Assembly (NCBI RefSeq): GCF_000002075.1
Contig: NW_004797271.1
Span: 625,801 to 689,800 of the forward strand
Length of the DNA stretch: 64,000 nucleotides
Reading direction: 5' to 3'
From: Aplysia californica
Taxonomy: Eukaryota > Mollusca > Gastropoda > Aplysiida > Aplysiidae
Shown piece by piece: positions 25,701 through 31,700 of the stretch. The notes beneath the pieces are model-generated. The model saw only the letters and a list, made by a program, of their open reading frames with translations, was not told where the DNA came from and did not search any database. Each line of letters begins with the position of its first letter. The first letter of the stretch is position 1. The position numbers were made by a program, and so were the translations under genes.

Positions 25701-28321
25701 AACTGTGGGGGTCTGTAGATGAAAAGACAGCAGTTGTTAGTATTCAGAAACCCATAGGCCTAACAAGTTAGTGCATGTCAATTATTAGAGTGTACTGTGT
25801 AGAGTGTCAAGTAAGAGTCATCAGTGCACTATAAGATATGTCAATCATGATTCATTAATGCACACTGTAGACATGTCAATCATGAGTCATTAGTGTACAC
25901 TGTAGACATATAATGTCAATCATGAGTCATTAGTGTACACTGTAGATATATAATGTCAATCATGAGTCATAAGTGTACACTGTAGATATAAAATAATGTC
26001 AATCATGAGTCATTAATGCACACTGTAGATATGTCAATCATGAGTCATTAGTGTTGTATGTGGACACGACAATCGTGGGACAATAACAAAAAACTATTTT
26101 GAGTAATTCTACAAACCAAAAGGTGAATCATGTGACATAGAATATACCAGAAAATAGGAACAAGCTCTAAAAATCATACAATTATAAGCAGACAATGTTC
26201 TAAACATATTATAATTTACACTATGTGACAATGAGCTGTGAGATCAAACAAAATCAGTTGTAGTCATTTTCAAACGTTCTACAATCACAACCTGTCGGTC
26301 TCTTTGTCTGTTCGACCACTCACTGCCAGTCTGTCACACATACTGGCTAGACTACTACCTGAATGTCTCTGGTCACTCTGCCCCATGAGCTGGCGGGCGT
26401 GGGGTCAACTCTCTGTGGCTGTGTGGAGAGTTTCTTGGACATCAATTGTTGACGAGCTTTGTCCATCACCTCATGACTCTAAAGACAGGAGAGTGGAGAT
26501 CTATAAATATAGCTTTGTCCTTCACGTCATGACTACCAAAACAGAAAAGTGAATTATATCTATTAATAGCTTTGCCTACTACCTCATAACTCTAGAAACA
26601 AAATGGTGGAGGCTACTTAAAGTATGCCTGTCACCTCATGATTCTGACAGACACAAACAGAAACAGAAGGGTGGTGATGATCTATTTAAAGCATCTCGCT
26701 CCTTTTTTATTCTTCTTCCTCTTTCGCCTTGTTTGTTTGAATAAAGAGAAGTACATCCACACAATGATGGCCATTTAATCCTGGGAAAAAAACTACAGAT
26801 ACAGACAGGAATAAAGAGGAAAAGAAAAAAAATTAGGACCTACCACTGGTGCCTTCCAACCATTCTCACTATTTTCATGTCCTCTAGGTGTCCACATAAC
26901 GGTATCTTTTAAGAAATTTTCACATCATTTTTGAATGTCCAGAATTTGAAAATGAAAGACAAAAATACTTAACCCCTTCACTGCCGGCTATGAGCTACAT
27001 AGCTGTGCCGGGTAAAATTGTTCCAATTACTACTAGCGTCACATAGAGCCCGTAACTCACAACCTCCATATCAGATATTTAAGATACACAGATACTTACC
27101 ACATCTGAATGAGATATGAATGCCGGCACCGAGTCCTTTTCCCAAGTTGACATATCCTCTGAAAGAGCCAAGAAATGTGAAAAAATCTTCACACTCACAT
27201 ATCACACACACAAAAATGTACTGGCAATTTCACAGCACAAAGCAAAAAACAGTCTTCAAACTAACTCACAAATTAAGAGACAAACTTAATTACAGGGTAA
27301 TAAAACAAACAAAGAAATCTAGTCACAGCGACAACAAAAAATGACTGACAACTAAATGAGCAGAAGTAATATAAGTGTACATCAATACAATGCCTACTGG
27401 TACATCAATAAAAGTCAACCGATACATCGATACATTTAGCAATACATCAACATGATATCGCTAATATTTGGAGCAAAAAAGCACCACACAAAATCTTGTA
27501 AGCGTGACATAAAAATCCCAATGACCTTACACTGACCTCCATATTTCTGAAATAATCGATTTCTGATGGCCAAATCCAAGTCCTGACGATGCAGACAGGT
27601 ATCTTTTCTAGAATTCTCAGCAGTGAGACATGACTGTTGCACGACCCTTCGCTCTTGTTCAAACTGTAAAGAGATCATCAAAACAGAAAGTAGCAGCATA
27701 CATTTAGTTCTCTCGTTTACTTCAGTTTTACTCGGTTGTTCTTCATATACTTGATTACTGGATCCTGGGAACAACATCATAGCACTCCGGGCATTGCCAT
27801 ACGTGCTCCGCTCCCCGCTCCAATATCCACCTCAGAGTCCATCTGCTGATCATTCTTCATATAACTTTGACTGTGCTTGTCCCAAAGAAGTGTCTTGATT
27901 TTTTTAAAGAGACATTGGACTTATAATTACCAGACCTTACTTTATCCAATACAAAATAGCATTTTTTCTACCTCATACAGCTTCTACCCTTGATCCTCAC
28001 CATATTCTGACACTCAAATTCATGAACTCACCCCCACAGATACACAAACACAGGCCCATGAAAACTAGATAACTTACAGCTTGCTCCGCCTCTTGAATTT
28101 GCTGCTGTCTCTTTAGCCTGGATGCCTGGCTGACACGCTGCTTCACTCGTTGCTGAAAACTTTTCAATCTGTTTTCCTTTTCTTCTTGCATGCGTCGGAT
28201 TTTCTCTTCCTCTTCTTTTGCTGCCATCTGCAATTAAACCCCAAAAAGTTTTGTCAGTGCAAAAAAAAAAAACTTGAAAAAGTTGTCAAATCAACCAAGG
28301 AACAGAAGAAAGCATGAGCAC

Positions 28322-28354
<33 letters not shown>

Positions 28355-31300
28355 CTAGAGTGTATGTGTCTGGGCACACACATATATCTATACCTTTTAC
28401 CATACTGACACACAATTACAACATGACAGCATATCTAAATTCAAGATTTTTAGCATACTTATTCTTCGTCTTTCACATTTTCCAAAAGCAATATATACAA
28501 AAAAAGATCTACTGCCATGGTAAAAATTCTTTGTAAAATATAACTGACAATCAGAGTAAGAACAAGAAAGGAAAATTATCTATAAACCCATCCCATCCTC
28601 TAAAAAGAAATGTTAACTTACTTGAGACTGGGGTATTTTAAAAAACACAAGCGCTGGAGTCTGGGCGCTTTTTTTTTTTAGGTTTAAAAAAACTCACCCC
28701 CTCACACCACATACACTAAATTTACACCACAGAATCATCAGACATTTCACAACAATATGCAAAATAAATGACAAAAGAAATATTTTATAAGCTTCTGTAT
28801 TATGATCTTTATAAACTGGACACAATTTGACCATGCCGGAAATTTTTTTTAGAGGTACTTGTCCAAACTGAGGAGGAGAACATTTACAGAAAAAGGGCTT
28901 GATTTATGTGGAATTGAAAACAAAATCAAGCAACTTAGCAATGCCAATCGGGCTTTCCCGCGAGGCAAAAATTTGGTCCCCGTTTACGAGCGATTTTGCG
29001 GACCCGGCCGAAGCGTAGGTGACTAACTTTGTCAACCTCGGTCTGCTCTATTTCCGAACCAATCCGAATGAAACTCGGCAACCAATCAGAAAATAGGGCA
29101 AACTAATGATATGTGGACGTTGAAGTTCGTACACATAAATTAACCTATACTTTTGGTGTCGGGAACACTTTCGTATCGTGTACACCGAAAACTATAAGGA
29201 GTTTGAATTTCAACGCCCAGATGGTAATAGATCTATCTATCCTCTATAGTGTGCTCAAATTTGAGAGTTCTGTGTCAAGTAGTTGTTTAGACCCGATCGT
29301 AAATCTACGACTACCCCCCTATCCAAAGCGGCTTCGCACGGAGATCGGCCATTTTCCCCTCACTCTCGTGGCAAATGTATGTGACCTACAAATCCCTGCA
29401 TGACTATTCCGGGCCCGTTCATTGGTCACTTGAAATAGGGCAATGGCGGGCGCGCACATCCGGTTGTTTTTCTCTCTATTCCCCTGTAACATCGCAATGG
29501 GGGTATTCTGAGGCGAGGTTATCTCATCTCGGGGTGTTCGCGTCTCAACGGGGGAAAAGAATTTTTAATTGTACGGCATGCTAGATTGAATTAACTTATC
29601 TTTTACGGTTGGCATGGTCTAAAGTCATCATAAAAAGCTTTGCAATTATTTAGTCACCCTGCCGACATATATTCTTAAAGATCCCATGTTGTGATACGAT
29701 GCTATAAATAAAATGGACTCATCCCGACACCCCTTTTTCGCAAAATCGTAATATGTACACCACAATTTTAATTATAACAAAATAACTACGAAATTGGTAG
29801 TAAATCTGACTGCAGAAATGATTTCTACACTCAAAAACACATCGGGTAGCCAAGTTTCTCTCGAACACTCGGATTAGTTACCGAGATATCGTCGATTTTC
29901 TTACAGAATCTGCTACTGCGTGGTCCACTTTTTAGGAGTATTTTCCTATATGCGGGTCATCCATATTTTGCCGACCTTTACAACCCCATAACTTTTTTAT
30001 TTATGAACCGATTCTCAAAATTCAAGAAGCATAATTATTAGAATTGAAAATTCTTTCTTAGGTACCAAAAAAAGGGGGGCAAAAGTGAAAATTTAAATTG
30101 TCATTGGCATTGCTAAGCAACTACATATTCTTTAAGTAGTTTTCTTTTATATTAAGCAGTAAAGTTGTTTATTTATTCTGAGTGGAAATTTTTTTTAAAG
30201 CAGGGTTCAATGCAAAGGAATGCCGCAAAATACACAGCTTTCATTGATGTCTCCCTTCCCTTTGCAGGTCTTATCTTACCAGGCTGACTTGCACGACATC
30301 TAATGCCTTGAAATTGAGTTACAAATTGCGACCAAAATCTACTCATAGTTCCTGCTCTTGTATTACAGGATCAGGATCTAAAGGCATCTTTCTTTTTTCT
30401 GTTTAAGTCACAGGTCTAACTCTGACTCTACTAGATCTAGATTTAACACAACCCGTTGGTTCCCCTAGGCGATTGCCGGTACTCATGCTTGGTCCCATGT
30501 TTCCCATTCTAAATGCTTATTCTCAGCTAATTCACAACTAAGTAAAAACTCTGAAAATACACCAAAGTTGCAGCTTTCGACCTCGCTAAAATCATCACTA
30601 TTATTGTTAGAAAGTCTCAAAATAGAGCGTGTTCGCCTCAACATCAAAGTGAATGCCAACTTCTTGACCGCAGTGACAGAAGGAAAACATTGCTGATCAG
30701 TTGATCTGAGCTTCCAAATCACCTGCTACACTGAAACTACTTCTCGTAAACAAGATCCGAAATGAAACTTTGATCAGCAGAAAGTAAATGATACTTGCAG
30801 TGCCGTTTTCTCCAACTTCCACAGTGAACTAGAAGCGCTTTTATGTTTAAAAATTGATCTCGCAAGGGGTGTAGGATTGGACAAAGATGTCAGGAGGGAA
30901 GCAACAGGTGCCGGAGAAGATTCAAAAGTAAAATGTAAGTAAGTAGGCTATTCAAGACTACACAGACTAGACTCTAGACTCTAGAGACTAGAGAAGGAAA
31001 CGCCTTTGCAAAGCTGTCACATTTCTAGGACTGAAAAGTAATATATTTGTACCAATAATTTTCAGAAAAACCTTATGCTCAGAGAATGATAAAGTACATT
31101 TCTTTTTAATGTTTTGTTTCAACAACGGACCATAAGAAAAAAGAAAAACGTGTTTGAGCTTGCTCGATCGTACTTTTTGTGTGTACAATAATTTCAATAA
31201 TGCAGTGAGAAAGAAAAGTCTGAATGATCCTTACAACAGCATCAGGCTGAACATCGTCATCTGCTGGCTCTACCCATGCACCTACTGGGACCACTTCAAC

Positions 31301-31402
31301 ATTTCTGTTGCCCATTATGTCTGTACTGACAACGGGCCGCATAACTTCTCGTCCGTGAAACTTCCCAGACGAGGAGACAGGTCTTCGTTGCCTTGCTGCC
31401 AT
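13552..31402 (-). CDS. CCDC15: CCDC15, coiled-coil domain-containing protein 15 (complete, 11 coding exons)
   Basis: Minus-strand join, 5' to 3': 31402-31235, 28227-28078, 27663-27537, 27158-27100, 26478-26359, 25712-25595, 23811-23665, 19618-19435, 18598-18407, 15334-15186 and 13601-13552. All ten junction phases fit and give 487 aa. Family marks are VPVGAWVEPA near residue 38, a coiled coil from about residue 57 (KSFQQRVKQRVSQASRL), charged helical regions (KEKEEYRQELEEMAQREL) and a C-terminal block RYLGALRHSLIEK followed by a Cys motif and FYRNHRAYARAL. Human CCDC15 is about twice as long because of an internal repeat region absent here. Human CCDC15 is a centriole inner-scaffold protein affecting centriole length and integrity; the same role is inferred. 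The start ATG faces URM1. Several introns carry repeats derived from their own exon boundaries (separate entries). Confidence 0.85.
13749..13817. repeat. (CA)n microsatellite
   Basis: CA dinucleotide run with a short A-rich break, in CCDC15 intron 10. Confidence 0.95.
13818..15185. other. CCDC15 intron 10, remaining sequence
   Basis: Contains a 46-bp near-duplicate (GGATACGACAGTAAAACACG at about 14770 and 14817). No gene or known element is seen. Confidence 0.45.
15186..15334 (-). CDS. CCDC15: CCDC15 exon 10 (conserved Cys motif)
   Basis: The acceptor is GGTTTTTCAG|GTACCTGG and the donor CATAGAG|GTGAGA (phase 1). It encodes YLGALRHSLIEKVSRRG, then CACGDSVWDTNPETCANNC and FYRNHR. Four cysteines in the order C-x-C-x11-C-x3-C could bind a metal; that is inference. 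Confidence 0.9.
15371..15430 (+). mobile_element. SINE 3' fragment inside the exon 10 junction array
   Basis: GCGCTCATACTCATATGATC, then GCAGTTGCGAGCGCCGTAAA, identical in type to the family A/B tail. It interrupts the tandem array close to its exon end, flanked by the array phrase AATACCTGA on both sides. Confidence 0.7.
15431..16075 (-). repeat. Junction-derived minisatellite: copies of the CCDC15 exon 10 acceptor
   Basis: About 20 units of roughly 28-32 bp. On the CCDC15 sense strand the unit reads GATGATGTTTCAGGTATTAC then CTGGG, against the true acceptor GATGGTTTTTCAG|GTACC then TGGGG. Units differ by short indels. A four-unit, about 118-bp higher-order block occurs twice (about 15640-15875). 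Confidence 0.9.
16076..17279. other. CCDC15 intron 9, middle part
   Basis: Loose repeats of a GTGTGCAATATAATGATTAG phrase (about 16211 and 16808, 16850) and pogo-like ends (CCTGTTATTACAGG); no gene is seen. Confidence 0.4.
17280..17463 (+). mobile_element. SINE family A (headless copy)
   Basis: Matches 8025-8213 closely, from GTGGTTGGCGAGTGCTCTGG to GCGAGCGCCGTAAAACATC. Confidence 0.75.
17735..18406 (-). repeat. Junction-derived minisatellite: copies of the CCDC15 exon 9 donor
   Basis: Ten copies, 57-79 bp apart, of the sense-strand phrase AGAGATGGAAAG|GTTGGT, which is the true end of exon 9 plus its donor. Units are joined by (CAAA)n-like spacer (plus strand) and TGGGACACRAG. The plus strand is open over this array (17606-18181) only because of the repeat. 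Confidence 0.92.
18407..18598 (-). CDS. CCDC15: CCDC15 exon 9
   Basis: The acceptor is GTTTCCCCCAG|TCTGAAG and the donor GATGGAAAG|GTTGGT (phase 2). It encodes LKKEKEEYRQELEEMAQ through DQIQRTREME. It is the only exon here with boundary-derived repeat copies on both sides. Confidence 0.88.
18636..18810 (-). repeat. Two degenerate copies of the first 48 nt of CCDC15 exon 9
   Basis: Copies at 18684-18636 and 18810-18762 match 18598-18551. On the sense strand they start TCTGAAGTCAGAAAAAGG and TCTGAAGAAAAAGAAGG, against the true TCTGAAGAAAGAAAAAGAAG; the last is preceded by CTATCAG, an intact acceptor. Confidence 0.88.
18880..19434 (-). repeat. Junction-derived minisatellite: copies of the CCDC15 exon 8 donor
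   Basis: About nine copies of the sense phrase AGGTGAGGAAATGTC (or AGGTGGGGAAATGTC), the true donor being CAG|GTGAGGAAATGTC at 19435. The four units nearest the exon are 56 bp apart and almost identical; farther ones are degenerate. Confidence 0.88.
19435..19618 (-). CDS. CCDC15: CCDC15 exon 8
   Basis: The acceptor is CTTGTCCCCAG|ATTCG and the donor ATTGTCAG|GTGAGG (phase 2). It encodes DSSRRQTSARMQALLSQES, then a basic helix ending RRQQHRKKIV. Both flanking introns carry minisatellites. Confidence 0.88.
19635..20222 (-). repeat. Pyrimidine-rich minisatellite before CCDC15 exon 8
   Basis: About 17-20 units of around 30 bp. On the sense strand each reads TCTCTGTATGTCAGTTTTC, a pyrimidine tract plus CAG that resembles a 3' splice site. 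It begins 16 bp from the true acceptor. The long open frames on both strands across it are repeat artefacts. Confidence 0.9.
20342..22949 (+). mobile_element. hAT DNA transposon, ZBED/SCAND3-like transposase, degraded
   Basis: Perfect 8-bp target duplication AGCTAAAT (20334-20341 and 22950-22957) and imperfect inverted ends CAGTGGTTTTCAAA / CAGTGTTTTTCCAA. Plus-strand remnants of an hAT transposase related to ZBED5/SCAND3 proteins include KPHAIGEDLILPAIREV, VLPLSDNTIQRRIDEMS, LKGRELSLELD, FEEKQIPLTNIVACATDG and HDTLAIVIKCVNKIK. They lie in several frames with multiple stops and shifts; there is no intact transposase. The BED finger was not seen. It sits in CCDC15 intron 7. Confidence 0.9.
22985..23092 (-). 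repeat. Displaced copy of CCDC15 intron 8 repeat sequence within intron 7
   Basis: GAAAAAGATGTTTCCTCACA, CATAAATCCCAGTGAAACAT and GGAAGGAATGATGA match 19040-19125, then CCTTTTTCTGTCTTCAG matches the exon 9 acceptor copies. So pieces of the two intron 8 arrays are joined here. Confidence 0.7.
23099..23597 (-). mobile_element. tRNA-derived SINE, family B, full length
   Basis: Reading the minus strand: tRNA-like head with GGGTTCGAATCCGGGTAGC (B box), GC-rich body, CACGTTAAAGATCCCTTGG, AAATTTCCTACCAAC, then GCGCTCATATGACC and GCTGTAAAACAC. It matches 8214-8672. Confidence 0.82.
23665..23811 (-). CDS. CCDC15: CCDC15 exon 7
   Basis: The acceptor is TGATCCTAG|GATGTT and the donor CGACCAG|GTAAAG. 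It encodes CFSEEEYDREDKAKDRQ through VEEHSGRHRRKKRP, strongly charged. It enters and leaves in phase 1. Confidence 0.85.
23870..24170. repeat. Two-copy degenerate repeat in CCDC15 intron 6
   Basis: AACACAAGTGTTTAGACAGA (about 24042) and AACACAAATGTTTAGACGGA (about 24116) begin two diverged copies about 74 bp apart. Confidence 0.5.
24449..24805 (-). mobile_element. tRNA-derived SINE, family C, full length
   Basis: The minus strand starts with GGCCTAGTGGTTAGGC (A box) and GGTTTGAATCCCATC (B box). It continues through TTGTGTCCTTGGGAAAGGC and GTAAAGCGCATAGAGC to an (ATT)n tail at 24449-24472. This layout is that of a widespread marine-invertebrate SINE type; I cannot assign it to a named superfamily. 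Confidence 0.85.
24880..25075. mobile_element. Dispersed repeat with ATC-rich end
   Basis: (ATC)n followed by AACAGACATCAGCGATCATG and CCATTCATTCCTTTGC, shared with 54900-54975 (GACAGACATCGGCGATCATG). The ATC-rich end suggests an RTE-type LINE or SINE tail; that is inference. Confidence 0.5.
25128..25200 (+). mobile_element. tRNA-like SINE head
   Basis: GTGGTATAATGGTAAGGC resembles an A box and GAGTTCAATTCCC a B box. There is no acceptor-stem pairing I could confirm, so it is treated as a SINE head, not a tRNA gene. Confidence 0.5.
25275..25594 (-). repeat. Junction-derived array: degenerate copies of the CCDC15 exon 6 end
   Basis: On the sense strand units such as GGAGAGGAGAAATGTGAGTG then AGAGGACGGAGG align with the exon end GGAGAGGAAGAACGTGAATG then GGAAGACAGAG|GTGAG. 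About seven or eight units of 35-45 bp, increasingly CT-rich on the plus strand away from the exon. Most have lost the donor GT. Confidence 0.75.
25595..25712 (-). CDS. CCDC15: CCDC15 exon 6
   Basis: The acceptor is TTCATCTACAG|ACCCCC and the donor GACAGAG|GTGAGAAGG (phase 1). It encodes TPTVRNMVSVEELQTSAG followed by a Glu-rich stretch EEGEEEREWEDR. The downstream intron starts with degenerate copies of this exon end. Confidence 0.8.
25790..26055. repeat. Minisatellite in CCDC15 intron 5
   Basis: Six or seven units of about 36-46 bp containing GTCAATCATGAGTCATTAG and TACACTGTAGA. I found no match to either flanking exon edge. Confidence 0.85.
26359..26478 (-). CDS. CCDC15: CCDC15 exon 5
   Basis: The acceptor is CTGTCTTTAG|AGTCATG and the donor ATTCAG|GTAGTA, phase 0 at both ends, 40 codons. 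It encodes SHEVMDKARQQLMSKKLS and ends GRVTRDIQ. Three degenerate copies of its acceptor plus first exon bases lie just upstream in intron 4. Confidence 0.8.
26479..26705 (-). repeat. Junction-derived repeat: copies of the CCDC15 exon 5 acceptor
   Basis: Three degenerate copies (near 26514-26541, 26570-26600, 26624-26650). Sense strand: TTTCTAG|AGTTATGAGGTAG, CTGTCAG|AATCATGAGGTGA and TTGGTAG|TCATGACGTGAAG, against the true TCTTTAG|AGTCATGAGGTGA. Each extends into about 20 nt of exon copy (GACAAAGCT). Confidence 0.87.
27100..27158 (-). CDS. CCDC15: CCDC15 exon 4 (59-nt small exon)
   Basis: The acceptor is GCTCTTTCAG|AGGATATG and the donor GATGTG|GTAAGT. In the phase imposed by exon 3 it reads EDMSTWEKDSVPAFISHSDV with no stop and ends in phase 0, matching exon 5. 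It was identified by splice signals and phase, not by homology. Confidence 0.72.
27537..27663 (-). CDS. CCDC15: CCDC15 exon 3
   Basis: The acceptor is TCTTTACAG|TTTGAA. It encodes FEQERRVVQQSCLTAENS through DLAIRNRLFQKYG. The donor must be GGAG|GTCAGT (phase 1); a GTAAGG six bases further on would create a stop with exon 4. Confidence 0.82.
28078..28227 (-). CDS. CCDC15: CCDC15 exon 2 (coiled coil)
   Basis: The acceptor is TTAATTGCAG|ATGGCA and the donor CAAGCT|GTAAGT, phase 0 at both ends, 50 codons. It encodes a Glu/Lys/Arg/Gln-rich coiled coil, KSFQQRVKQRVSQASRL, matching the N-terminal coil of CCDC15. Confidence 0.9.
28323..28342. repeat. (TG)n microsatellite
   Basis: Short TG run followed by GAGAGA, in CCDC15 intron 1. 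Confidence 0.9.
28929..30117. mobile_element. Non-autonomous DNA element of about 1.2 kb with short terminal inverted repeats
   Basis: Ends CTTAGCAATGCCAAT and ATTGGCATTGCTAAG are exact inverses. There is no transposase; the longest open frames (29113-29403) show no known family. A clear target duplication is not visible (CAA on both sides at most). It lies in CCDC15 intron 1. Confidence 0.75.
31235..31402 (-). CDS. CCDC15: CCDC15 exon 1
   Basis: Fifty-six codons starting MAARQRRPVSSSGK and containing the family motif VPVGAWVEPA. The donor is GCTGTT|GTAAGG, phase 0. The start ATG is preceded by gene-poor sequence facing URM1. Confidence 0.9.
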
Positions 31403-31671
31403 TTTGATGCGATCAAAAAATTTACTATTCTTCTAGCTAGAAGAGCGGAGCTAAGGGACTTTACTACTTTTGTTATTAAAGAGCTCCTTGGTCGCGGTGT
31501 ACACACAAGCTACTTTCGAAATTAGGCATAACCTTAGAGGTGGTTCTATTTCTATTTTTACATCTTTGGGCCTAACTCATCTGTTGAGACAATCTATAAA
31601 ACGACCAAGTTTCTCTTTGGGAGGACTTCCTTTTCTTTTTTAGTAAAGAGAAGCAGAGCGACAAGTCTGGG
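31403..31671. promoter_or_regulatory. Shared divergent promoter, CCDC15 / URM1
   Basis: These 269 bp separate the start codons of CCDC15 (-) and URM1 (+), so both promoters and 5' UTRs must fit here unless further noncoding exons exist. I see no TATA box at a convincing place. Head-to-head arrangements this tight are often co-expressed; that is inference. Confidence 0.6.
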
Positions 31672-31700
31672 ATGCCTTTGCCGTTAATTATAGAGTTCAG
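31672..31700 (+). CDS. URM1: URM1 exon 1 (29 nt)
   Basis: Encodes MPLPLIIEF plus two bases, with donor TTCAG|GTATGG. It was found by demanding a short exon ending in phase 2 that completes the family's V-E-F-G-G-G-like start; joined to exon 2 it reads EFSGGAELL. Confidence 0.85.

Noticed and set aside
25204-25722. 172-aa plus-strand Ser/Pro-rich frame
   Set aside because: CT-rich array antisense to CCDC15 exon 6; no splice signals.
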